A stretch of DNA of 64,000 nt from Setoptus koraiensis (taxonomy: Eukaryota > Arthropoda), in the NCBI GenBank assembly GCA_048013815.1, contig CM106585.1, forward strand, positions 8,680,001 to 8,744,000, read 5' to 3'. A program made the position numbers and the translations under genes. Shown piece after piece: positions 1 to 12,745 of this stretch. The notes beneath the pieces were generated by a model. The model did not search any database. It had not been told where the DNA came from and worked only from the letters and a program-made list of their open reading frames with translations. Each line of letters opens with the position of its first letter. Position 1 is the stretch's first letter.

Positions 1-443
1 AAGCAGTTGATATTTCCATCACTGCCACATGTGATCACAGTTTTTGTGGGCGAACAAAATAGCATATCGTTACAGTGATATCCTGGATGTAAATTGGAAG
101 TTTTTGAGATGGGACTGAGAGTATTGTCAATGCCGTGATCTAAATATTCATACAACATAACAGTGCCGTTGGCCAAAGAGATGAAAGCGACCTTGCCCAC
201 CAGAAGTGCCTGGGTGACATCAGTGTCGACATTGATGCTGGCCGCCTCAATCATGGGCAACTGTTCGAATGTTTCCGAAGGTGAACTGAGAAATTTCCAA
301 ACGGTAGCATTGTTTTTATTGCCATGATTACAGCTTCCGGATATGAGCAATGAGCCTTGAGTCTCTGATGTGAATCTAGCGATGTCCTTGGCAGTAGTTT
401 GCCACGATACCCTTGATATCATCTGATCTACGAATTCAACCAT
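1..443 (-). CDS. Nup43: Nucleoporin Nup43-like WD-repeat protein, N-terminal part (cut by window edge)
   Basis: Reading from an ATG at 443 towards position 1, the minus strand is open for 147 codons with no stop, so the gene continues beyond the window. The product begins MVEFVDQMISRVSW, then has a SGSCNHGNKNNATVWKF segment, a variable stretch, an AFISLANGTVMLYEY segment and TVITCGSDGNINC. The order of these segments matches my recollection of the start of Nup43, a WD40 subunit of the Nup107-160 Y-complex of the nuclear pore. Blades typical of WD repeats (GSxD...W, TCGSDGNI) are visible. Only the first two to three blades are present. It is divergently arranged with KAT7, about 1.1 kb away. 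Another WD40 protein cannot be fully excluded. Confidence 0.62.
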   Translation of the reverse strand, partial: MVEFVDQMISRVSWQTTAKDIARFTSETQGSLLISGSCNHGNKNNATVWKFLSSPSETFEQLPMIEAASINVDTDVTQALLVGKVAFISLANGTVMLYEYLDHGIDNTLSPISKTSNLHPGYHCNDMLFCSPTKTVITCGSDGNINC

Positions 444-4154
<3,711 letters not shown>

Positions 4155-4189
4155 TTTCACTTCAAAAGCTGACGAAAATTGTGTCGAAC

Positions 4190-4195
4190 AATAAA
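4190..4195 (+). promoter_or_regulatory. Poly(A) signal AATAAA for KAT7
   Basis: A canonical AATAAA lies 36 bp after the KAT7 stop codon and before the convergent LAS1-like gene ends at 4258. KAT7 cleavage probably falls within about 100 bp of the neighbouring stop. Confidence 0.6.
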
Positions 4196-4257
4196 TGATT
4201 GATCTTTATAACAGAATTTTATCCATTGAGGACATCAGTTGTTGAGTGTGAACGTTC

Positions 4258-5619
4258 CTATTCTAAAGTTATGATTTCGATTTCTTTATCAATATTTGCT
4301 TTAGCCGAAATATCACTGTTATCTCGTAAGACCATTCTAGTAATTAGAATTAAAAGTTGAGTTCTCTCGACTCCCAAGGCTCTAACTAATCGTCGTCTCA
4401 TTTTTATAAGCAGTCTTCGGACAATTGGAAATTGCAACTGCACTAATCTATAGGCGATCCTAGAGCACTGTAGTGGACTTAGGTTTTTTACATGCTTGAT
4501 GACATTTATGTCTTCCTTGGTCATGCCAAGTTTTTCGAACGCTTTACTTCTGTTCTCTTTCTTTTCTAGACATGCAGCTCCTATAAATTTACTGAGCCAA
4601 TTGAGTAAACGTCTTTTGTTTGGCTCGGCTTCGACCCTAGACATTAGTTGATCGATAAGTACATCAACACTATCACTTTCAAATATCATCCTAAACAGTG
4701 TTGAGACATTTTTTCTCTTGTTGTTCTTTATCGAGTCTCTTTCTAGGAACTCTACTATCACTTGAATTGTTTCAGTTTTGTGCAGTCGCAGCATTGTCCT
4801 CAAGTTTTGTTCGCGTGAGATTCTAGATTGTTGACCACACCAAGTCACATATCTACTCATGACATGCTGATTTAGATCATTTTCTTTGTCCTTCTTATCT
4901 TTGCCTCGCTTCTGTTTCTTATCCGGGGAGTTTTTGATGTCGTTGACGATAAAATTAACTGAATTGTGACATTCGTGTGCATTGAACGTCTTTAGCTCTA
5001 GAACAGGTGACCAATAGACTCGTTCCATGTAATTCATCGACTTTTCGACAAGAACATATAAGATGCTAGAGCATGGTCCCTCGGTTGATTCGTGGCAGAT
5101 CATGTTTCTATAATGAGAAAGCCAAACCGGCAATTGTGCTATTTTGGATATGTCACGCAAAGTCCACTTCTTACTTCTATTGTAAACAACGGAATCCCCC
5201 AATACGTTACTGAAGTACACCAAAGCCAAACTGCAGACCTGATGGAGCTCGACTCCGTCACATTGACCCAGAATGTATTCAATTAGTTTTATTTTTGCTG
5301 AAATCATGGCGATGGTGGTGTCCAATTCCTTTATACTCTTTCTGACATTCCAGGCAATAATTTTATCTCTGGCCCAGTGTAATGATTTTGATAATTTTTT
5401 TAGGAGTTCATTGTTATAATTTGTGTCGTTACCACTATTGGTCAATTCAACCAATTCCGACAATGGATCGCCGCTGATCTTGTTTCTGAATCTCTCATTG
5501 AGACCAAAATTTGCTTGTAAATCGAACAAGACATCGTAAACTGATTGTAATTCTAGTACGTTTTCGACCACTGGCATAGACACATCTGGACGCTTGTGGA
5601 TTTTGTCCCGTCTGCTCAT
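4258..5619 (-). CDS. LAS1-like HEPN endoribonuclease, copy A
   Basis: Single exon, 453 aa. LAS1/LAS1L is the HEPN nuclease that works with the kinase Grc3/NOL9 to cleave ITS2 during 60S ribosome maturation. The N-terminal half has the LAS1 pattern: a WARDKIIAWNVRK helix, an ALVYFSNVL segment, then LPVWLSHYRNMICHE. The RNMICH hexamer (about residue 173-178) fits the HEPN catalytic R-(N/D/H)-x3-H motif. The tail (TRYVTWCGQQ-like region to C-terminus) is basic and divergent. The frame is open upstream to 5751, but the ATG at 5619 (MSRRDKIHK) best matches the paralogue, which also begins shortly before VSMP(V/M)VEN. This copy has about 40 more residues near the N-terminus than copy B and a longer, different C-terminus. 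It converges on KAT7 with 103 bp between stops. Confidence 0.75.
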   Translation of the reverse strand: MSRRDKIHKRPDVSMPVVENVLELQSVYDVLFDLQANFGLNERFRNKISGDPLSELVELTNSGNDTNYNNELLKKLSKSLHWARDKIIAWNVRKSIKELDTTIAMISAKIKLIEYILGQCDGVELHQVCSLALVYFSNVLGDSVVYNRSKKWTLRDISKIAQLPVWLSHYRNMICHESTEGPCSSILYVLVEKSMNYMERVYWSPVLELKTFNAHECHNSVNFIVNDIKNSPDKKQKRGKDKKDKENDLNQHVMSRYVTWCGQQSRISREQNLRTMLRLHKTETIQVIVEFLERDSIKNNKRKNVSTLFRMIFESDSVDVLIDQLMSRVEAEPNKRRLLNWLSKFIGAACLEKKENRSKAFEKLGMTKEDINVIKHVKNLSPLQCSRIAYRLVQLQFPIVRRLLIKMRRRLVRALGVERTQLLILITRMVLRDNSDISAKANIDKEIEIITLE

Positions 5620-6327
5620 GGTGATTAATGATTGAATGTGACTAATGATACTAATGAAGAACCCCAGTTCAGCTGAATCAAACAAATGAAAGGACCGGAT
5701 GATTAGTTTAGAAATGGTGTGGACACAACGTGCTTTCAATCGACCCTTCATTTACTTGACGAATCAACACTTGAGGGCGCTCTCATCGCGTTTCCAATCT
5801 CTATCGAGTGAAACAGTAAACTAGAGACAATTTTAGTTATAGATTTAGCCTGTTGGCGTTCTGTTCTTCGCGCAAGCACCGTTGTTGAAATACAAAATCA
5901 TCCAATGCGTGTTGCTTGCAACTATTTTCTCACACAGTCACTGGTCGCACACAAACAATGCTGGCACACAGGCAAAAGTTGCCGTTCATTGATAGGTGCT
6001 AAAAGTTTGGTAGATATACCAAAGCATCCATCGGGAGGCCGCGCTCCCACCCAATCTGGTAGTTTTGTTATGTTTGGTTACATAATAACATTGCTGCAAC
6101 AGCATGATAAGAGTGAGCTCAGATTTCTGATTTGAGTGGGCTATCAATGCTTCACTGATTCCGTGGGATATCTTTGGTGGTTATCAACGCGCTGTTGTTG
6201 CGCCCATAGCTACTTCCTATAACTTGAATTATTCTTCATATTTGATGATACTCTTGGTCGATTTCGATCTTTCAATTATTCACCAATCACATGCTTCGTG
6301 AGTCCATTGTGAACTAATTGCACCAGG
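5620..6327. other. Intergenic region between LAS1-like copy A and Wnt5
   Basis: About 0.7 kb between divergent starts. No coding match, repeat or clear core-promoter motif was recognised. The 76-codon plus-strand frame at 5905-6135 shows no family similarity. Confidence 0.5.
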
Positions 6328-8017
6328 ATGCAAATTTTCATTAATTTAAAGAATTTGCAATTTATTTTGGTGGTATTTGCTACAATTATAGTGACAAGTT
6401 TAGTGCAGCCATATCATGGAGAGTCACAATTGCTAAGACAACATAGTAAATACAACAATAGTTCGCTCAATCCATACAACAAAATACAGTTCAAAGGGTC
6501 ATCAAATTCAAACCTCTCATTGAATGCAGCAAGTCGTAAATCAGATAAACTCAAAAAATCCAATGCCACTAGAAAGAGGGGCACCAGCAACGATCAACAT
6601 CTCTCGTGCAACTCCACATTGATTCCACTGACAAAGAGTCAGGCTAAACTGTGTCACTTGTACAAAGATCACATGCCATTCGTTGATCAGGGCGCGAAAA
6701 TTACCATAGAAGAGTGCCAATATCAACTTAGAAAAAATCGTTGGAACTGTTCGACAATTCGCGATGTCCAACCAGTCTTTGGTCCAATAGTCCAAACAGG
6801 TCAGTCAAGATTTATCTCTATCCATGACAGTTTTAAAGAAATACAATCTTATGATCATATCGATAAATCTCTGTCTAAATTCATCCGCAATCACAGGTGT
6901 CAAGGAGACGGCTTTCCTGAGTGCGCTATCTTCCGCGTCCATAGTTTACACAGTAGCGAGAGCATGTCGAGAAGGTCAATTAACCAATTGCGGTTGTAAG
7001 TATGATGAAGTTCTGTGTGTATCGTGTCATGCAACACATTGTCGAGCCCCTAAGATTCATTCTGAACATTTTCTTTAATATACAACTTACAGGTAGTACA
7101 TCCAAAAAACCTCAGAACATAAAAACAAATTGGAATTGGGGGGGATGTGGAGACAATATCGAGTATGCGTATAGATTTTCCGAGATTTTCGCAGACTCTA
7201 AAGAGAGCGACACACTTGGGCCGCAAAAACTGCCTAAGTTTGGAAACAAATCAGATGTACAAATAGCGAAAGGTAAAAGACTGTGAATTGTTATCGGAGT
7301 TCAGTTCTTCTATAGATTCAAACGAAAGACAATGAAACTAACACACTTACTTGCACTCTGTTCTAGCTAAACTCGATCGCAAAAGATTGATGAACATACA
7401 CAATAATCAAGCAGGTAGAAGGGTATGTAGTTCAATCAAAACTGATTAGATCAAAAAGTGCAGTCAATACAATTACAGTCTTACTAATAACACCTTATCA
7501 ACAACAGGCAGTCTTGAAGAAGACGAAAATTGTTTGCAAATGCCATGGAGTTTCTGACAGTTGCTCGATGGTCACATGCTGGCAGCAACTACCTAGCTTT
7601 CGTGACATTGGCGATCTAATAAAAACACGTTACGACATTGCAACAGAGGTGAAATTTAGTCAACAGGATGGAAAGATACAGATCAGAAATAAAAGACAGA
7701 ATGATGTAGGAAAGCCCACTGTCGACGACCTCATCTACATAGAACAATCTCCAGATTTTTGCAACAAAATTGACAAACTAAAACATCCTGGCACCTCAGG
7801 TCGATTTTGTAATTCTAGCGAGCCTGTGCTAGCAGTTCAAAGAATCAGTCCAATGCAGCGTATGGCCGAGGGCAGTTGCAGCCGGATGTGCTGTTCTAGG
7901 GGATTCAAAACTGTTCGAGTTATTCGAACTTTCAAGTGTAACTGCAAATTTAAGTATTGCTGCAAGACCGAGTGTCAGAGTTGCTACAAGGTTGAAATGC
8001 GCTCTGTTTGTAACTGA
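6328..8017 (+). CDS. Wnt5: Wnt5-like secreted signalling ligand
   Basis: Five exons: 6328-6799, 6897-6995, 7093-7272, 7367-7422, 7508-8017, giving 438 aa with all phases consistent. It begins with a hydrophobic signal peptide (about residues 1-27). Wnt hallmarks are in order: [91 protein letters not shown] and a Cys-rich C-terminus. The CxLYxDHM start, VFGxxxQxG segment and [12 protein letters not shown] fit Wnt5 better than Wnt9, Wnt11 or Wnt16. Ser285 is the residue that Porcupine would palmitoleoylate. Oddities are Asp instead of the nearly invariant Gly after that Ser, and a diverged C-terminal domain ([16 protein letters not shown]). Introns are 85-97 bp. The neighbouring LAS1-like copy B ends 32 bp away on the other strand. 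Confidence 0.82.
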
Positions 8018-8049
8018 TTTTAGTCAAAGATTGCAAGATGTCAAGATTT

Positions 8050-9261
8050 TTATAGTCCCAACAATAGTACTTTCAGTGTATTTGACTCAATTGTCATTCT
8101 AGTCATCTGAATTAAAAGTTGAGTTCTCTCGACTCCCAAGGCTCTAACTAATCGTCGTCTCATTTTCATAAGCAGTCTTCGGACAATTGGAAATTGCAAC
8201 TGCACTAATCTATAGGCGATCCTAGAGCACTGTAGTGGACTTAGGTTTTTTACACGCTTGATGACATTTATGTCGTTCTTGGTCATGCCAAGTTTTTCGA
8301 ACGCTTTACTTCTGTTCTCTTTCTTTTCTAGACATGCAGCTCCTATAAATTTACTGAGCCAATTGAGTAAACGTCTTTTGTTTTGCTTGGCTTCGACCCT
8401 AGACATTAGTTGATCGATAAGTACATCAACACTATCACTTTCAAATATCATCCTAAACAGTGTTGAGACATTTTTTCTCTTGTTGTTCTTTATCGAGTCT
8501 CTTTCTAGGAACTCTACTATCACTTGAATTGTTTCAGTTTTGTGCAGTCGCAGCATTGTCCTCAAGTTTTGTTCGCGTGAGATTCTAGATTGTTGACCAC
8601 ACCAAGTCACATATCTACTCATGACATGCTGATTTAGATCATTTTCTTTGTCCTTCTTATCTTTGCCTCGCTTCTGTTTCTTATCCGAGGAGCTTTTGAT
8701 GTCGTTGACGATAAAATTAACTGAATTGTGACATTCGTGTGCATTGAACGTCTTTAGCTCTAGAACAGGTGACCAATAGACTCGTTCCATGTAATTCATC
8801 GACTTTTCGACAAGAACATATAAGATGCTAGAGCATGGTCCCTCGGTTGATTCGTGGCAGATCATGTTTCTATAATGAGAAAGCCAAACCGGCAATTGTG
8901 CTATTTTGGATATGTCACGCAAAGTCCACTTCTTACTTCTATTGTAAACAACGGAATCCCCCAATACGTTACTGAAGTACACCAAAGCCAAACTGCAGAC
9001 CTGATGGAGCTCGACTCCGTCACATTGACCCAGAATGTATTCAATTAGTTTTATTTTTGCTGAAATCATGGCGATGGTGGTGTCCAATTCCTTTATACTC
9101 TTTCTGACATTCCAGGCAATAATTTTATCTCTAGCCCAGTGTAATGATTGTGACAATTCCTCATTAACCAGCAAATTTTCTTGTTGATTGAAAAGGACGT
9201 CGTAAACTGACTTCAATTCCAATATGTTTTCGACCATGGGCATGGACACGTGTCTGACCAT
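8050..9261 (-). CDS. LAS1-like HEPN endoribonuclease, copy B
   Basis: Single exon, 403 aa, paralogue of the gene at 4258-5619 and on the same strand. The central 1,041 bp (8109-9149) differs from copy A at only 9 positions by my hand alignment, without indels, and keeps the WARDKIIAWNVRK, LPVWLSHYR and RNMICH segments, so the HEPN motif is intact. Outside that core the copies diverge. The first about 36 residues are recognisably related (VSMPMVENILELKSVYDVLF) but heavily substituted and shorter, and the last about 20 residues are unrelated to those of copy A. Start is the ATG at 9261, followed closely by the shared VSMP segment. The gene lies between Wnt5 and eIF4E2. It could be functional or a young paralogue under relaxed constraint; nothing in it is broken. 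Confidence 0.72.
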   Translation of the reverse strand: MVRHVSMPMVENILELKSVYDVLFNQQENLLVNEELSQSLHWARDKIIAWNVRKSIKELDTTIAMISAKIKLIEYILGQCDGVELHQVCSLALVYFSNVLGDSVVYNRSKKWTLRDISKIAQLPVWLSHYRNMICHESTEGPCSSILYVLVEKSMNYMERVYWSPVLELKTFNAHECHNSVNFIVNDIKSSSDKKQKRGKDKKDKENDLNQHVMSRYVTWCGQQSRISREQNLRTMLRLHKTETIQVIVEFLERDSIKNNKRKNVSTLFRMIFESDSVDVLIDQLMSRVEAKQNKRRLLNWLSKFIGAACLEKKENRSKAFEKLGMTKNDINVIKRVKNLSPLQCSRIAYRLVQLQFPIVRRLLMKMRRRLVRALGVERTQLLIQMTRMTIESNTLKVLLLGL

Positions 9262-9309
9262 GGTAGTTCGAGTAGAATTTGCCGTATGTATAATATATCC
9301 TTAAATTCT

Positions 9310-9420
9310 AATATAACTGATTGGAGTAATGCCTTCTCCCGAGGCACACCGCCTGTAATGAACGATTGATGTATTAAATCTAATATATCTAATCCAGATT
9401 GTAGTTATGGTAACTATCGA
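9310..9420 (+). repeat. Dispersed repeat family R1, copy 1
   Basis: Reads ATATAACTGATTGGAGTAAT, then a TTCTCCCGAGGCACACCGC block and a TTGATGTATTAAATCT end. It aligns with about 75% identity to 12610-12690 on the same strand and to the reverse complement of 17865-18030. No ORF is present. It looks like an old short non-autonomous element. Confidence 0.5.
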
Positions 9421-9426
9421 TATGTG

Positions 9427-9512
9427 CGAGCTAAACGAAAAAGTTTGCAAGAACCACTATCGTGTGGGTCGTGTTATCAGCAACTCTATATGCGCATCGT
9501 GCATCAACAAAT
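9427..9512 (+). repeat. Dispersed repeat family R2, copy 1
   Basis: About 85 bp matching 13663-13748 on the same strand. The shared core runs from ACTATCGTGTGGG, through a GTTATCA segment, to ATGCGCATCGTGCATCAACA. A shorter resemblance (CAACCACTATCGTGCG) occurs near 37470. Function unknown. Confidence 0.5.
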
Positions 9513-9838
9513 GGCATTTGTCAAATTCAGCCGCTCTCATATGTTTAGCGAAAGGGAATGACAAAATTTATCCCCCTCTGTGCGCAGATTCTTCTTTTCT
9601 GAGGCCGAACATCTGATGTTCTGTTCGTTTCAAATTCGCGCTCTGTTCTGCGCACGGGATCGCACCCTGCCGCTACCCCCTGTACCGAACATTATTGCCT
9701 CGATTGTTTATTTTTGTTATTGAATGTGATGAATGAGATGAAATTTATTAATAAAACAATTCAAAATAATAAGACGATAAAATTTGATAATAAAATTTCC
9801 CATTGTACAACTAATATACATACAAATCGACGATAATT

Positions 9839-10662
9839 ATGAGCAACTCTAGACAGGAGAATAGACTCCAGCATTCTTACAGCTTTTGGCACTCTTCGAG
9901 GGCAGGAAAACCGTCAAGTTCTCAACCATACGACCAACAATTACAACAAATAGTTGCATTTGACACCGTTGAAGGCTTCTGGCGAGCCTACTCTCATATG
10001 AGTAAGTTGCAATTATCTACATGATAATATAATGTTAAAACCTACTCTAAGTACGTACTACAATAACGTAAATTTCTGTATATTTCTAGTTCGACCATCA
10101 GACCTTCAAGGACATTACGACATTCATTTATTCAAGACTGGTATCAAACCTATGTGGGAGGTAAGCCAAACATTGTATTATATGCTAGTTATATTTCTAG
10201 AACAAGAAACTAAATCTCATTTGTCTTTTCTAGGATGAGGCCAATTGTAGGGGAGGTAAATGGATAGTTAGACTAAGAAAAGGCCTCGCCTCAAGATGCT
10301 GGGAAAATCTCATTTTGGCCATACTCGGTGAACAATTCATGGTAAACGATGAAATTTGCGGAGCAGTTGTTTCTGTAAGATACCAAGAGGATATTATTTC
10401 GATATGGAACCGAACAGCCAGTGATGAAAGTACCACGACACGTATACGTGATACATTGAAAAGAGTTCTGAACTTACCACCAAACATAATTCTAGACTAT
10501 AAGGTAATATCATTCTAAGAACAACAATATGCCACATAGTTTTTTTTCAACAATTTCTAATATCACCTTTATTCGCTCTCATAATAGGTTCACGCGGACT
10601 CTCTAAGGTATCAAACTTTTATACAACCTTATAGAAGTAGCGAGGTTTTTGTACGATCCTGA
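9839..10662 (+). CDS. eIF4E2: eIF4E2 / 4EHP cap-binding translational repressor
   Basis: Four exons: 9839-10001, 10090-10160, 10234-10503, 10588-10662, giving 192 aa. 4EHP binds the m7G cap without recruiting eIF4G and represses mRNAs through partners such as GIGYF, Bicoid/Brat-type adaptors or miRNA complexes. Conserved segments in order are FWHSSRAGKPSSSQPYDQQ, FWRAYSHM, DLQGHYDIHLFKTGIKPMWE, GGKWIVRLRKGLASRCWENL, GEQFMVNDEICGAVVSVR and ISIWNRTASD. The SRAGKPSSSQ start and GLASRCWENLILA block are 4EHP-type rather than canonical eIF4E. The cap-sandwich Trp in PMWE is present; the other position is the aromatic Tyr of the 4EHP-type FWRAYSH block, as expected. The stop lies 17 bp from the stop of the convergent 53BP1-like gene. 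Confidence 0.93.
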
Positions 10663-10664
10663 AA

Positions 10665-10670
10665 AATAAA
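10665..10670 (+). promoter_or_regulatory. Poly(A) signal AATAAA for eIF4E2
   Basis: AATAAA begins 3 bp after the eIF4E2 stop codon. Normal cleavage 10-30 bp downstream would place the mRNA 3' end at or inside the coding end of the convergent gene. Confidence 0.6.
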
Positions 10671-10679
10671 TCTCGTGCC

Positions 10680-11951
10680 TCAATTCCAAGACAAGTGCTT
10701 GCGTCGTCTTTTGATGGGTAGTTTTTCGGGTAAATAATTATCCATTTCTTGGAATCTCCGAGGTCTTTTCTCAAATATTATGTTATCCAGATCGACATCG
10801 GCAAAGTTGGATGCACCTGGCACCCTGTCAGTTTGATCCACCAAAGGGGATCCTTGCTCAGGCGTGAGGAATATATCTTTGAATGGAACATGCCGCCTCA
10901 CTGAATTCCCACCGTGGTTGTACTCTACGTCGAACATCAAACTTCCTTGATTCTGAGAATGTTGGCCATAAACTATAGCGTTGACGCATAAATTTTTAGA
11001 TATGGCAACACGTACGTTCTTTTTGTTAACATTCATCACTGGAATCAAATCAATAACAGTTGATGCCTTCGTGCCGCCGTCACAAAAATTGACTATGTAT
11101 TTTTTATCTCCAGTGGGTTTCTGAACAGTGCCAGGGTAAAAGTGTAAATCAGTCCATTTAGCGAACACCTTTGCGTTATTCGTCCGAGTAATTTGACTTT
11201 CCAGTAATAAAGAATCAGAAGAAACTGTGCTCAATCTTTCGGGAGGAGCAAGAGTCAAACAAGACTTTTCTTCTATGCTTCCAATACTAGACGGACCCGT
11301 ATCAGATATCTCTTGTATTGCCATGGTGTTTTCATCCAACATATCAGGTAACTTTTTAGCACCAAGGGAATCATTGGGTGGCGACTGGGGTTGTTGGTCT
11401 GTCAGAGATGGTGAAGTCTCTCCCATCATATCAGGTGACTTTCTAGCATCAAGGGAATCACTGGGTGGCGATTGGGGCTGTTGGTCTGTTAAAGGTGGTG
11501 GAGTCTCTCCCATCATATCAGGTGACTTTATAGCATCAAGGGAATCATTGGGTGGCGATTGGGGTTGTTGGTCTGTTAAAGGTGGTAAAGTCTCTTCCTT
11601 CTGACTAGAGAGATCAGGACATGGAACCGATTCAGTAGGCATTAAATCGTCTTGTGCTACTACAGTACTTTTGATAACTTCAATAGTAGGAATAGTTGAA
11701 CTGTTAGTGGTCTCCGCGATCTTTTCATGTTTGAGGGTAGTGGAAGATTTTTCATAGCCGGCCAGCTGAGTTTCGCTCAAGGCTATCTTACTGACTATAC
11801 GGCTAATTTCCTCGCTTTCAAGGGGTGTCCGGTCCAAAATTTTACCTCTAAAAAAAATTTGCTCTTCTACTATGAATTTTACAACTAGACGAACTTCGGC
11901 TTGCTCGCAACTCGAATCATTTTCGGTTTCTGAAACTTCTGTAATTACCAT
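10680..11951 (-). CDS. 53BP1-like tandem-Tudor protein lacking BRCT domains
   Basis: Single exon, 423 aa. 53BP1 reads H4K20me2 and H2AK15ub at double-strand breaks and directs end joining. Residues about 258-370 resemble the 53BP1 tandem Tudor: VFAKWTDLHFYPGTVQ, YIVNFCDGG, then a second repeat ending FKDIFLTPEQGSPL. After it, ADVDLDNIIFEKRPRR resembles the start of the ubiquitin-dependent recruitment region of vertebrate 53BP1. A basic cluster, KRRRK, near the C-terminus could be a nuclear localisation signal. The N-terminal half is Ser/Pro-rich and disordered, with three 29-residue tandem repeats. There is no room for BRCT domains before the convergent gene, so the protein is either naturally short or its gene is split. 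Another Tudor reader is possible but fits less well. Confidence 0.68.
   Translation of the reverse strand: MVITEVSETENDSSCEQAEVRLVVKFIVEEQIFFRGKILDRTPLESEEISRIVSKIALSETQLAGYEKSSTTLKHEKIAETTNSSTIPTIEVIKSTVVAQDDLMPTESVPCPDLSSQKEETLPPLTDQQPQSPPNDSLDAIKSPDMMGETPPPLTDQQPQSPPSDSLDARKSPDMMGETSPSLTDQQPQSPPNDSLGAKKLPDMLDENTMAIQEISDTGPSSIGSIEEKSCLTLAPPERLSTVSSDSLLLESQITRTNNAKVFAKWTDLHFYPGTVQKPTGDKKYIVNFCDGGTKASTVIDLIPVMNVNKKNVRVAISKNLCVNAIVYGQHSQNQGSLMFDVEYNHGGNSVRRHVPFKDIFLTPEQGSPLVDQTDRVPGASNFADVDLDNIIFEKRPRRFQEMDNYLPEKLPIKRRRKHLSWN
11342..11603 (-). repeat. 87-bp in-frame tandem repeat (three copies) in the 53BP1-like CDS
   Basis: Three copies spaced by 87 bp encode the 29-residue unit LTDQQPQSPPxDSLxAxK followed by a (S/L)PDMMGET-type end. 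The third protein copy is more diverged (LPDMLDEN). All copies stay in frame. Confidence 0.85.
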
Positions 11952-12584
11952 TGCTGCTGCATTGAAGCAATAAGTATATCTACAAATATATATATTTTTT
12001 TCTGTGTCTTAGTTATTATTGCTCAAATGGAGCACAGTCGATGAGTGGTCTGGAAAATGTATCCCTAATAAGTGTTTGTGCGCAAATGATTTCTTTTAAA
12101 TGGTAGTTGTACCTTGGAGACGAAAGATGTTGCTTTTATATGTTGCTGATACTTGATGTCATTGATTACATTGCCAACAAATTGAGTCATTCGATGGAGG
12201 ATAAGAAGAATGTTAGTCTCAAATAAGTGATATTTACTATCAAGTAGCAACATAGTAGTTCGCGTAGTATTTGCTGTATTTATATTTTAAATATTATTTA
12301 CCAAAAATAATTGTAGCGAACCGGCTAGTCAATATTTATCTCTAGCTTGAAAATGTAATATGGTGGTAACTTGTTAGCTGCTGCAATCTACTGCTATCAT
12401 TGGTCTATTGGTGGGTGTAAGATAGAGGTATACAGTAATGCGAAACGCATAAACACATCCTAACAATTACACTATGATAATAGTATTGATATTGATAATA
12501 ATAGCAGTAATAATAGTGGTAATAGTAGTCGTTGCAGTAATAGTGGTGATGGTGTCGATGGTGGTGGTGGCGGTGGTGATGATA

Positions 12585-12745
12585 ATATATAAACAACAAT
12601 ATCAATAGCAGCAATTTAATATAAATGATTAAAGTAATGTCTCCTCTTGTGGCATGCCGTGTGTAATTGACGATTAATGCATTAAATCTGAGTTGCTCCT
12701 TTTTAGATTGGCGTCCCACTCTGTAGTAATGCTAGTTATTAATAT
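12585..12745 (+). repeat. Dispersed repeat family R1, copy 2
   Basis: Begins CAATATCAATAGCAGCAATT and continues through CTTGTGGCATGCCGTGTGTA to GTAGTAATGCTAGTTATTAA. It aligns over about 150 bp with the reverse complement of 17865-18030 and over its middle 80 bp with 9310-9390. Confidence 0.6.

Larger units (their letters stand above)
9262..9838. other. Intergenic region between LAS1-like copy B and eIF4E2, with repeat fragments
   Basis: About 0.6 kb between divergent starts. It contains a copy of a dispersed repeat (about 9310-9420) and a second repeat fragment (9427-9512), both matched elsewhere in the window. The remainder, 9700-9838, is AT-rich and probably the eIF4E2 promoter and 5' UTR. 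Confidence 0.55.

Noticed and set aside
5092-5286. Short plus-strand ORF inside LAS1-like copy A, repeated at 8854-9048
   Set aside because: It is the antisense shadow of the conserved LAS1-like core and is identical in both copies only because the core is.
11227-11604. 125-codon plus-strand ORF with a tandem repeat
   Set aside because: Antisense reading of the 87-bp repeat in the Tudor gene; the minus strand has the domain evidence.
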